Shown one piece after another: positions 1-6,423 of a stretch of DNA of 7,675 bases. The notes under the pieces were generated by a model, which was not told the DNA's origin, did no database searches, and saw only the letters and a program-made list of their open reading frames with translations. Location: contig JAEOST010000337.1 of NCBI GenBank assembly GCA_016840245.1, forward strand, positions 1 to 7,675, given 5' to 3'. The position numbers and the translations under genes are program-made. Position 1 is the stretch's first letter, and each line of letters starts with the position of its first letter. This DNA is from Candidatus Thorarchaeota archaeon (lineage in GTDB: Archaea; Asgardarchaeota; Thorarchaeia; Thorarchaeales; Thorarchaeaceae).

Positions 1-175
1 AAGGACGAACCCAGACTAGGGAGGGTCTTAAGGAAGAGTCCTGTAAGGTTTCAAGAGAGCTCTCGCAGTTAAGGGGGGTGTGGCGGCGAAACAGACCAGA
101 GCAAGGGAGTGCAGTCTTGCTGTGGCAGCAAGAGCTCGTTGAACCCCGACATACGACTATTAGGTCTAGGTCTTT
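1..175 (+). ncRNA. Possible structured RNA, perhaps the 3' part of archaeal RNase P RNA
   Basis: No convincing coding frame is seen here. The stretch is G-rich and contains a perfect hairpin at 114-130 (stem CTTGCTG / CAGCAAG, loop TGG). Two short blocks recall conserved RNase P RNA elements in the right order: GCGAAACAGACCAGAGCAAG at 86-105 resembles the conserved AAAC...GAGCAAGG block, and GAACCCCG at 141-148 resembles the AGAACCCGGCUUA block near the 3' end. The second match degrades after GAACCCCG, and I could not find a matching partner strand for helix P4 inside the window. If the idea is right, the 5' half lies outside the left edge. RNase P RNA would be the catalytic RNA for 5' maturation of tRNAs. 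The 3' boundary is a guess. The alternative is another unidentified RNA or plain intergenic sequence. Confidence 0.3.
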
Positions 176-226
176 GCCTTTGGATTTAAAGCCCCCCCAA
201 TATGAATGCAATCTGACTAATAGCAA

Positions 227-236
227 CCTATAAAGG
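227..236 (+). promoter_or_regulatory. TATA box for the oxidoreductase gene
   Basis: CCTATAAAGG is a good archaeal TATA-box match, preceded by an A-containing segment (AGCAA) that could serve as the TFB recognition element. An archaeal transcription start about 25 bases downstream would fall near 257-262. That is just before the region where the reading frame of the oxidoreductase should begin, giving a very short leader. A second A/T-rich element, ATTTAAAG at 184-191, lies further upstream and is a less convincing alternative. Confidence 0.5.
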
Positions 237-277
237 AAAGCCTGATTCCGGGTCTTCGACAACAGATGGATTGGTGA

Positions 278-322
278 AAGACAACGACAACTCCTACGAT
301 TGGAATCATTGGTACAGGTAAC
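278..322 (+). other. Upstream coding extension of the oxidoreductase lacking a normal start codon
   Basis: Reading in the frame of the gene that follows, 278-322 translates as KTTTTPTIGIIGTGN and runs directly into MGRIHARIL. The joined segment GIIGTGNMGR is the Gly-rich nucleotide-binding loop of the oxidoreductase, so these bases are almost certainly coding. No ATG, GTG or TTG occurs in this frame between the TGA at 275-277 and the ATG at 323. Either a rare start is used (ATT at 299, or ACG), or a single extra A in the run at 277-279 has taken a GTG at 274-276 out of frame. Removing one A would give GTG AAG ACA ACG, a natural-looking N terminus. Confidence 0.6.
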
Positions 323-1285
323 ATGGGTCGTATACATGCACGAATTCTCAGTAGTTTGAGGGCACTGGCAGGAGTGGCTGATGTTGACCTTGAAAGGGCT
401 AAGCAAATAGGGAACGAATACGGGGTTAGTGCGTTTGATAGCTTCGAAACAATGATTGAGGAAACATCTCCCGATGGCGTGATTATTGCTACCCCAACCC
501 CTACTCATGCATCTATAGCTAAGACGGTTGCTGAGAAATACAGCCATCTACGAGGCATTCTGATTGAGAAACCACTTGCTAGTACTCTTGAGGATGCAAG
601 GAAGGTCGCTACCATTCTAAAAGAGAAGGGTATTGCTACACTCATTTCTCACTCTGAGATATACAATCCTGTCGTTAATCGTGCATTATCACTGATCAGT
701 GATGGGGCAATTGGAACTCCCAGAACAATCATCCACGATAGGAGAGGGTTCGTGCAACCAAGTAGGATTCCATCACTTGGAGATGTCTTTGAGGACATCG
801 GGGTTCATGACTTTGATATCATGACTCGAGTAAGTAACGGACCAGCAAAATTGTTTGCGCAGTGTATTCAGGTAGATGGAATTTGTAATTCAGGTACTGT
901 AATGATCAAGTTTGATTGTGGAATAGAGCATTTCTTCCACCTATCGAGGCAGTATGTAGGTAGAAAACGTGCCATGGATGTTTCCGGTACAAAGGGTACA
1001 CTTGTCCTTGATCTCTTTGGTCAAATAATCAAAGTCCAAGACTTGGACCAAGAACCTTACGCAGATAGTAGAACTCTGAGATTACCTGAGAGAGGTACTA
1101 CAATCAAGGTCTACGGAGAACCAGTTGGCGAGGTTCTCGCTGATTTTCTGAGATGTATTGAAACTGGAGAAACACCACGAGTGAGCTTGGATGATGGCCT
1201 AGCAGCTCTTGAGGTTGTGGAAGCTGCACGAAAAAGTGTCAAGACCGGAGAGGTAATCGACATTAACATCAGGGCTAGGAAGTAA
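323..1285 (+). CDS. Gfo/Idh/MocA family NAD(P)-dependent oxidoreductase
   Basis: This is a cytoplasmic dehydrogenase of the family that includes inositol 2-dehydrogenase, glucose-fructose oxidoreductase and sugar-nucleotide dehydrogenases. The N-terminal Rossmann domain covers about residues 1-110, with the family's EKP motif at residues 82-84 (LIEKPLAS). The C-terminal substrate domain follows, with GVHDFD at 160-165 supplying the usual catalytic His/Asp region. The segment HSEIYNPVVNRA (110-121) and the following RRG resemble UDP-N-acetylglucosamine 3-dehydrogenase-type members, so a sugar-nucleotide substrate is possible, but it cannot be fixed from sequence alone. The 320 residues counted from this ATG omit half of the GxGxxG loop (GIIGTGN lies upstream in frame), so the true protein begins at least eight residues earlier. 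The gene stands alone on its strand. Its 3' end overlaps the convergent methylthiotransferase gene by 11 bases. Confidence 0.88.
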   Translation: MGRIHARILSSLRALAGVADVDLERAKQIGNEYGVSAFDSFETMIEETSPDGVIIATPTPTHASIAKTVAEKYSHLRGILIEKPLASTLEDARKVATILKEKGIATLISHSEIYNPVVNRALSLISDGAIGTPRTIIHDRRGFVQPSRIPSLGDVFEDIGVHDFDIMTRVSNGPAKLFAQCIQVDGICNSGTVMIKFDCGIEHFFHLSRQYVGRKRAMDVSGTKGTLVLDLFGQIIKVQDLDQEPYADSRTLRLPERGTTIKVYGEPVGEVLADFLRCIETGETPRVSLDDGLAALEVVEAARKSVKTGEVIDINIRARK

Positions 1286-2564
1286 CTTCTCCAATCAAAT
1301 GCGTCCGTCCTGCTGAGACTACTCTGACGTTGACGAGATCTCCTGCTGTCAGGTCATCATCCACGATTATCGGGCGATATGATTCGTTTCTGCATACATA
1401 CCCCCCTTTCGGTCCGGGTCCTGCCACAAGCACCATTCCAGACCATCCAATCCATCGTTGGTTGGACTCTAGAGAGATTTCCGCCACAAGGGAAGATAAT
1501 GCTCTGCTTCGGTCCTTCTTAATACGAGTATCCACCTTCTTCCTTGACCGTGATGCAACAGTTCCAGGTCGGTCACCATATTTGGAGATGTTTACAACTG
1601 TTGGTCGTACCTTTCTGATTATGTCCATTGTCTGTTCAAAATCATCGTCTGTTTCTTCAGGAAATCCAACAATTATGTCAGTGGCGATTGTACTCATTGG
1701 AAATAAGTTGGATATCTTGTGTACGATACTGGACCATTCATCTGTAGTGTACAGTCTATTCATTTTCTGAAGTATTCGATCACTCCCTGACTGTAAGGGG
1801 ACATGGAAGAACCTGAAGTAGTGATCGGATGACATTGCTTCAAGCAGTTCATTGAGAGAGTTAAGAACCAGATTAGGATTGAACATCCCAAGCCTAAATT
1901 TATGTGGACCCTCAATTTGATCTAGTCTGCGAAGTAGAGTAGGTAGGGTCGCTCCAGTGTCATCTCCAAAGACACCTGCGTCCTGAGATGTCAAGCGAAT
2001 CTCGCGGTAACCAAGATGGACACAACGTTCAACAACATCCGCAAGTTCATCTACCTGGTAGCTCCGCACGGGTCCTCGGGCAAATCGTACAGCGCAATAT
2101 GCACAGGAACCTAAACATCCCTCACAGATTGGAACTGTACAGATTGTAGTATTAGGAGGTCCTTCAAAATAACTCAACTTGGATGATTCATCTGAAGCGA
2201 GGTGTACTATTCCTCGTTCACCGCTTAGAACTCTCTTGAGAATAGTTCCGAGTGACTCGATTGACTGGGGTCCAAGTATTGCAGCAAAACTTGGGATTGC
2301 TTTCTTCACGCGGTCCAGAGAGATTCTAGGTAGACATCCAGCTACAATCACAGGCTTACCTAGACGCGATACCTCCTCAAGACGATGAATGATTCTGTCC
2401 TCAGTAGGCTCTTTGACGCCACATGTATTGAAAATGAGTACTTCAGCCTCATCAAGTTCAGTAACTCGCAGTGAATCTAATTTATGTAACCTACCAGCAA
2501 TCAGGTCTGAGTCTGATGCATTTAGAGAACATCCATAGGTTTCCAAATAGTAGATAGTTCCCAC
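1275..2564 (-). CDS. mtaB: tRNA N6-threonylcarbamoyladenosine-37 methylthiotransferase (MtaB/CDKAL1 type)
   Basis: This radical-SAM enzyme is predicted to convert t6A to ms2t6A at position 37 of ANN-decoding tRNAs, inserting sulfur and then a methyl group from S-adenosylmethionine. Counting from the TTG at 2567, the N-terminal methylthiotransferase domain has three cluster-binding cysteines (C13 in TYGCSLN, C49 in NTCGVK, C78 in AGCLPR). The radical-SAM motif is CLGSCAYC (C151, C155, C158), followed by RGPVRSY as in the CDKAL1-like branch. A TRAM-like RNA-binding segment occupies about residues 365-430. The length of about 430 is normal for the archaeal enzyme. I prefer the GTG at 2564, six bases after an AGGGGGT ribosome site; the TTG one codon earlier leaves only three bases. 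The gene follows the MoaD-like gene by about 11 bases, so translational coupling is likely. Confidence 0.9.
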   Translation of the reverse strand: MGTIYYLETYGCSLNASDSDLIAGRLHKLDSLRVTELDEAEVLIFNTCGVKEPTEDRIIHRLEEVSRLGKPVIVAGCLPRISLDRVKKAIPSFAAILGPQSIESLGTILKRVLSGERGIVHLASDESSKLSYFEGPPNTTICTVPICEGCLGSCAYCAVRFARGPVRSYQVDELADVVERCVHLGYREIRLTSQDAGVFGDDTGATLPTLLRRLDQIEGPHKFRLGMFNPNLVLNSLNELLEAMSSDHYFRFFHVPLQSGSDRILQKMNRLYTTDEWSSIVHKISNLFPMSTIATDIIVGFPEETDDDFEQTMDIIRKVRPTVVNISKYGDRPGTVASRSRKKVDTRIKKDRSRALSSLVAEISLESNQRWIGWSGMVLVAGPGPKGGYVCRNESYRPIIVDDDLTAGDLVNVRVVSAGRTHLIGEVTS

Positions 2565-2570
2565 CAAAAT

Positions 2571-2577
2571 ACCCCCT
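2571..2577 (-). promoter_or_regulatory. Ribosome binding site of the methylthiotransferase gene
   Basis: AGGGGGT on the minus strand partly overlaps the TAG stop codon of the upstream MoaD-like gene. It lies six bases before GTG 2564 and three before TTG 2567, favouring the GTG as start. The overlap with the stop codon points to coupled translation of the two genes. Confidence 0.5.
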
Positions 2578-2860
2578 ATCCGCCCTGTACATGAGGGAGT
2601 ACAGTAACCTCATCACCTTCTACCACACGAGTGTCCTCTCCACTTAGCAGACTGACATCACGTTTGTTGAGCATTATAATGAGATTGCCACTGATCTTGT
2701 CCTGATTCATAACCAAGTGTCGTAAATCAGCTCCTCCAATCTCTAAAATCTGGTCAATAACTTGTCGCACCGTTGCATTCTCAGGTACATCTACCTCGAT
2801 TACTGAATTTCCCAGTATTCGTCGTATCGGACCAAATGACTTGAACTTCACATGCAACAT
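2576..2860 (-). CDS. MoaD/ThiS-family ubiquitin-like protein with C-terminal Gly-Gly
   Basis: A small beta-grasp protein of 94 residues. It begins MLHVKFKSFGPIRRILG, has the typical middle segment PENATVRQVIDQIL and ends EGDEVTVLPHVQGG. The terminal Gly-Gly is the site that family members use for adenylation by an E1-like enzyme and then as thiocarboxylate or in conjugation. In archaea such proteins act as the small molybdopterin synthase subunit, as sulfur carriers for tRNA thiolation, or as ubiquitin-like modifiers (SAMPs). Which applies here is not visible: no moaE, moeB/E1 or thiamin genes are nearby. The start chosen is ATG 2860, four bases after TGAGGT. A TTG at 2878 would give six more residues (100 in all) but has no good ribosome site. 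It sits 26 bases downstream of the LpdD-like gene and directly upstream of the methylthiotransferase gene. Confidence 0.85.
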   Translation of the reverse strand: MLHVKFKSFGPIRRILGNSVIEVDVPENATVRQVIDQILEIGGADLRHLVMNQDKISGNLIIMLNKRDVSLLSGEDTRVVEGDEVTVLPHVQGG

Positions 2861-2864
2861 GTTT

Positions 2865-2870
2865 ACCTCA
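2865..2870 (-). promoter_or_regulatory. Ribosome binding site of the MoaD-like gene
   Basis: TGAGGT on the minus strand lies four bases before ATG 2860. It lies downstream of the alternative TTG at 2878 and therefore decides in favour of the shorter 94-residue product. Confidence 0.6.
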
Positions 2871-2886
2871 TTAATCAATAAACGGA

Positions 2887-3261
2887 CTACACTTCAGCCT
2901 TATCATAGTGGTCTATCAAATCTCCCACCAAGGAATCCACGATTGAAATTATCTGTTCAATCTGTTCCTTTGTGGCATTATCAATATGAATTCCCACTGT
3001 GACAATGACAGATCTACGGAGTGCTTTACAGATACGGTCTGCGGTTGAATTAGAAACAATGTAGTCCTTGTGACCAGGAAATGTCAATGTGCTAACGCTC
3101 ACAGTGTCAGCATCACGATAGTGACTCTTTGTGAGATACGCTATTGAAACTCCGCCAACATGATGCTCATCGCCACCATAGATTTTGACCAGCAAGTCAC
3201 GTCCTATCTCTTGAGCATCTAGGTGAATAGTATGACTTCCGAGGTTCTTTTGAGCTTTCAT
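2887..3261 (-). CDS. LpdD-like small protein (prenylated-flavin chaperone-like domain)
   Basis: This 124-residue soluble protein matches the LpdD family by recognition. It has IGRDLLVKIYGG (19-30), the HHVGGVSIAYL segment (33-43), FPGHKDYIVSNSTADRI (61-77) and GIHIDNATKEQI (90-101). These line up with the same blocks in LpdD, the small subunit of bacterial gallate decarboxylase, which has been linked to maturation of the prenylated-FMN-dependent large subunit. Homologous stand-alone domains are widespread in archaea, where the role is not established. No UbiD-type decarboxylase or UbiX prenyltransferase lies in this window, so the partner is unknown. No signal peptide or membrane segment is present. 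The ATG start has no obvious ribosome site. It lies 57 bases after gcvPB and is probably in the same transcript. Confidence 0.75.
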   Translation of the reverse strand: MKAQKNLGSHTIHLDAQEIGRDLLVKIYGGDEHHVGGVSIAYLTKSHYRDADTVSVSTLTFPGHKDYIVSNSTADRICKALRRSVIVTVGIHIDNATKEQIEQIISIVDSLVGDLIDHYDKAEV

Positions 3262-3318
3262 CGTGGTCTATTTTCAGTACACAGATGACTCTAACAGTTT
3301 CGGTTGGGCAGTTCTGGA

Positions 3319-4866
3319 TTACTCGTCGGCTTTTTGGTCACTTTTCAAGTGAGACCGCCAAGAAAGTGTCAGTGTCTTTGGATGGGCAGCACGATACTCA
3401 TCCAACTCTCGTGATGCTGTTGTGTGTGGGGCCTTCTGTACTATCTCAGGCTCTGAATAGGCCTCTTCAGAGATTTTTCGTAGAACATCGATGAAGTAAT
3501 CAAGTTCTTGGCGACTCTCACTCTCAGTAGGCTCTATCATCAGTGCTTCTGGGACAATGAGTGGAAAATAGACTGTAGGTGAGTGTACTCTGAAGTCCAA
3601 GAGTCGTTTCGCGACGTCCATAGCTGTCACACCAGTCTCGTCCTTCATTGGTTTGGCAGAAATGACACACTCATGCATACGAGGGTCATCCTGAGAGAAT
3701 GGAAGGCTGAATCCGCGGATTTTACTGACATGATAGGCTATATAGTTGGCATTGAGTACTGCAACTTCTGATGATCTCTTCAAGCCCTGTCTGCCTAGTG
3801 CGTAGATGTATGAATACGCCCGAACAAGCACACCGAAGTTACCATAGAACGCCTTCACTTTTCCAATTGATCTGGGGCGGTCGTAGTCAAAGGCAAATTG
3901 ATCACCTTTCTTCACTATACGAGGTACAGGTAGGAACTCCTCAAGTTCTTTCTTAACACCTACTGGACCTGCACCCGGACCTCCGCCACCATGTGGTGTA
4001 GACATTGTCTTGTGCAAGTTCAAGTGCACGACATCGAATCCCATGTCACCAGGACGTGTGATACCCATGATGGCATTCAGATTAGCACCATCATAGTACA
4101 ATAGGCCTCCAGCATCATGGACAATCCCTGCAATCTCCTTGATATCCTTTTCAAAGACACCTATCGTATTGGGATTAGTCAGCATCAAGCCTGCGGTCTT
4201 AGGTCCAGCTACTTCCTTCAATACATCAATGTCAACCAGTCCATCCGAACTTGATGGGAGCACGACCGTCTTGTAGCCAGCCATTGCTGCAGATGCAGGA
4301 TTGGTTCCATGAGCCGCATCTGGTATTAGCATCTCATCACGTTGATCACACTCCTGCGTGATACACTTGTGATATTCGCGCATCATCAGAACGCCGGTCC
4401 ATTCACCATGCGCGCCAGCAGCAGGTTGCAGTGTGACTGCATCCATACCTGTTATCTCTACAAGCCATTGTTCCAAATCCCACATGAGCTCAAGGGCACC
4501 CTGAGTCATTGATGGATCCTGTAATGGATGAAGCCAAGCAAAACCAGGATGTGAGGCTGACCAGTCATTAATTATCGGATTGTACTTCATAGTACAGCTA
4601 CCAAGAGGATACGTTCCAGTGGATATTGAGAAGTTCATCTGAGATAGACGTGTGAAGTGTCGAATAATTCTAGGCTCAGGCACATCAGGAAGTGCTGGCG
4701 GATCTTTTCGTAGCATCTGCGGAGGTATGATATCTTTGATTTTCCCGACTTGTTTGACAAGTGTATCCTCAGCTTTGGGAAACAGATGACCAACAGTACC
4801 TGGCTCGGAAATCTCAAAGAGTAGTGGTTCCTCCCACCTTGCTTGGCGAGTATTATCAGGACTCAT
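3319..4866 (-). CDS. gcvPB: Glycine dehydrogenase (decarboxylating) subunit 2, GcvPB
   Basis: This is the PLP-bearing subunit of the two-part P protein of the glycine cleavage system. With GcvPA it decarboxylates glycine and passes the aminomethyl group to lipoylated H protein. The fold-type I aminotransferase-like domain is complete: SCTMKYNP at 90-97, DAAHGTNPASAAMAG at 183-197, the PLP lysine K286 in HLNLHKTMSTPHGGGGPG, and the usual C-terminal KAPHTT segment. At 515 residues it is slightly longer than typical because of a short polar C-terminal tail. The ATG shares one base with the TAA stop of gcvPA (TAATG) and is preceded by a strong ribosome site, so the two subunits are translationally coupled, as expected for a 1:1 complex. 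The genes for the T, H and L proteins are not in the window. Confidence 0.96.
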   Translation of the reverse strand: MSPDNTRQARWEEPLLFEISEPGTVGHLFPKAEDTLVKQVGKIKDIIPPQMLRKDPPALPDVPEPRIIRHFTRLSQMNFSISTGTYPLGSCTMKYNPIINDWSASHPGFAWLHPLQDPSMTQGALELMWDLEQWLVEITGMDAVTLQPAAGAHGEWTGVLMMREYHKCITQECDQRDEMLIPDAAHGTNPASAAMAGYKTVVLPSSSDGLVDIDVLKEVAGPKTAGLMLTNPNTIGVFEKDIKEIAGIVHDAGGLLYYDGANLNAIMGITRPGDMGFDVVHLNLHKTMSTPHGGGGPGAGPVGVKKELEEFLPVPRIVKKGDQFAFDYDRPRSIGKVKAFYGNFGVLVRAYSYIYALGRQGLKRSSEVAVLNANYIAYHVSKIRGFSLPFSQDDPRMHECVISAKPMKDETGVTAMDVAKRLLDFRVHSPTVYFPLIVPEALMIEPTESESRQELDYFIDVLRKISEEAYSEPEIVQKAPHTTASRELDEYRAAHPKTLTLSWRSHLKSDQKADE

Positions 4867-6269
4867 TACTTCGCACCTCCCTTAGAAACAGCTTGACGAA
4901 TGGATTCAGCTAGCATGTCTATAGACTCCATGCTATGCATCTCTGTCACTGAGAGAAGTATCGATTCACCAAGCCAAGGATAATCGTCTGTGAGTATTAT
5001 ACCGCCATGGATTTCTTGCTCTAGGAGGTTTTCATGAACAGACTGAGCACTCTTACCGTTCTCGAACTTAACAACGAATTGTTTCCAGATATAGTCGCCA
5101 ACTGCCGGTGCCACCACTCCGGGTATCTCATTTAGTTTCTTTGCAGCATAATTGGATTTGTATGCGATTGCCGTGCTAAGCTCAGTGATTCCAGTAGAAC
5201 CGAGAACTGACATATAGACTGTAGCAGTTACGGCAGCCAAAGCTTGATTGGAACAGATATTGCTAGTGGCCTTCTCCCGTCGTATGTGTTGTTCTCTGGG
5301 ACTCAACGTCAATACAAATCCGCGCTCATACGGTTCCTCGATAGTTCTAGTCATTCCAACAAGCCGTCCTGGTAATTGATAGACGAGCTTTCGATCAATA
5401 GTGCAACCGAATATACCAAGAAGAGGCCCACCAAACGATACAGGAGAGCCCAGATTTTGACCTTCTGCAATGACTATGTCAGTTCCATAATCACCAGGAG
5501 GTCTAAGTATACCCATAGAGAGAACATCCACTCCTGTGACCAACAATGCTCCAGCACCATGGACTAACTTGCTGATCTCATCTACCTGTGTCTCTATGAA
5601 ACCAAGAGAACTAGGATTCTCGATATAGACTCCTGCAACATTCTCATCCAATCTACTCTTCAAATCAGAGAGTGACATCAGACCTGTTTTTTGATCAAAA
5701 TCAATCCGTTCCAGTTCGATATCAGCTGGCTCCGTATATGTAGATAGTACCTCATAGTGCTCAGGATTGATTGTGCCAGGTATAAGGAATCGATTCCTCC
5801 GCTTCTTCACCCGTACAGTCATCCGTGCGGCTTCACCAAGGCCAGTTGCCATATCGTACATTGATGAGTTGACAACGTCTATCTCAAGTAATTCTGCCAA
5901 AAGACTCTGATACTCGAAAAGAGTCTGCAACATACCCTGACTGACCTCAGGTTGGTAGCTTGTGTATGCAGTGAGAAACTCAGACCTTCCTGCTAGTGAG
6001 GGTACAAGTGCAGGAATGTAATGAGTCCCGAGGCCTCCACCCAAGAAGACGCGTCCATTATCTGCTGGTTTGTTCTTCTCAGCCAGTTCTGTTATTCTGC
6101 GTTTAACCTCAAACTCTGTGTGAGATTCAGGAATATTGAGGTCTTGCTTCATACGAAATTCTTCAGGAAGGTTGCAAAAGAGCTCCTCTAAGTCCTTCTT
6201 TCCGATTGACTTGAGCATCTCTGATTCAGTTTCCTTGGTAATGGGAATGTATGGATGTTTGAACTCCAT
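4866..6269 (-). CDS. gcvPA: Glycine dehydrogenase (decarboxylating) subunit 1, GcvPA
   Basis: This is the non-PLP-lysine half of the glycine cleavage P protein, forming a heteromeric complex with GcvPB. Recognisable family blocks are HPYIPIT at the N terminus, EMLKSIGKKDLEELF, FLGGGLGTHYIPALVP, the AYTSYQPEVSQGMLQTLFEYQ block, SMYDMATGLGEAARM and, later, REQHIRREKATSNICSNQALAA. The start is placed at ATG 6269 (MEFKHPYIP) because family members begin within a few residues of this motif and a GGCGGT ribosome-like site lies seven bases upstream. This gives 467 residues. The same frame stays open to an ATG at 6311 and a TTG at 6323 (up to 485 residues), but that extra stretch lacks family similarity and a ribosome site. 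It is the first gene of the cluster, with a TATA-like box about 100 bases upstream of the chosen start. Confidence 0.95.
   Translation of the reverse strand: MEFKHPYIPITKETESEMLKSIGKKDLEELFCNLPEEFRMKQDLNIPESHTEFEVKRRITELAEKNKPADNGRVFLGGGLGTHYIPALVPSLAGRSEFLTAYTSYQPEVSQGMLQTLFEYQSLLAELLEIDVVNSSMYDMATGLGEAARMTVRVKKRRNRFLIPGTINPEHYEVLSTYTEPADIELERIDFDQKTGLMSLSDLKSRLDENVAGVYIENPSSLGFIETQVDEISKLVHGAGALLVTGVDVLSMGILRPPGDYGTDIVIAEGQNLGSPVSFGGPLLGIFGCTIDRKLVYQLPGRLVGMTRTIEEPYERGFVLTLSPREQHIRREKATSNICSNQALAAVTATVYMSVLGSTGITELSTAIAYKSNYAAKKLNEIPGVVAPAVGDYIWKQFVVKFENGKSAQSVHENLLEQEIHGGIILTDDYPWLGESILLSVTEMHSMESIDMLAESIRQAVSKGGAK
4874..4881 (-). promoter_or_regulatory. Ribosome binding site of gcvPB
   Basis: GGGAGGTG on the minus strand, seven bases before ATG 4866, lies inside the end of gcvPA. 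It is a near-perfect complement of the archaeal 16S rRNA 3' end and shows that this organism uses Shine-Dalgarno initiation for internal operon genes. Confidence 0.8.
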
Positions 6270-6276
6270 TGTTACT

Positions 6277-6282
6277 ACCGCC
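6277..6282 (-). promoter_or_regulatory. Ribosome binding site supporting the gcvPA start
   Basis: GGCGGT on the minus strand, seven bases before ATG 6269, has one mismatch to GGAGGT and the same spacing as the strong site of gcvPB. It supports the short gcvPA start over the ATG 6311 and TTG 6323 alternatives, which have no comparable site. Confidence 0.45.
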
Positions 6283-6370
6283 AAGTCTGTGGAGGAGTGA
6301 ATGACTCGCATTCTATGGTCCAAATTAGCTTTCGCTTTTGACTCAATCTTGGCGAGAGCGTACCCAGAAT

Positions 6371-6380
6371 GATTTAAATC
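6371..6380. promoter_or_regulatory. Palindromic TATA-like box of the divergent gcvPA / trm112 promoter region
   Basis: GATTTAAATC is a perfect 10-base palindrome in the short space between two divergent genes. Read on the plus strand it would place transcription start near 6403, about 20 bases before the Trm112 ATG at 6424. Read on the minus strand it would place a start near 6348, upstream of every possible gcvPA start. It is the only good TATA-like element in the gap, so it may serve both directions. That use is inferred from position and sequence alone. Confidence 0.5.
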
Positions 6381-6423
6381 GTATCCATTTGACGACCCTC
6401 TAGGTTACAGGTGAAAAGGTGTC

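Noticed and set aside
28..190. Minus-strand transcription from the TTTAAAT element at 184-190 with a short ORF beginning at ATG 152
   Set aside because: The ORF is under 30 codons and unremarkable, and the RNase P-like blocks read on the plus strand.
3..233. Long open plus-strand frame at the left edge without a start codon
   Set aside because: The translation is rich in Arg, Gln and Pro and resembles no protein I know. The DNA looks like structured RNA, and the frame simply lacks stops.
1330..1770. Open frame of 146 codons on the plus strand
   Set aside because: It is antisense to the methylthiotransferase gene, whose protein has clear cysteine motifs. The antisense frame shows no recognisable family and no ribosome site that I could see.
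3285..3494. Plus-strand open frame overlapping the end of gcvPB
   Set aside because: It is mostly antisense to the conserved gcvPB coding region and has low-complexity composition, so it is a shadow frame.
6270..6323. Longer gcvPA start at ATG 6311 or TTG 6323
   Set aside because: The extra residues before MEFKHPYIP are not part of the family's N terminus, and no ribosome site precedes either codon. They remain formally open.
6270..6423. Glycine riboswitch ahead of the gcv genes
   Set aside because: The leader is short and shows no riboswitch-like paired core. Glycine riboswitches are essentially bacterial.
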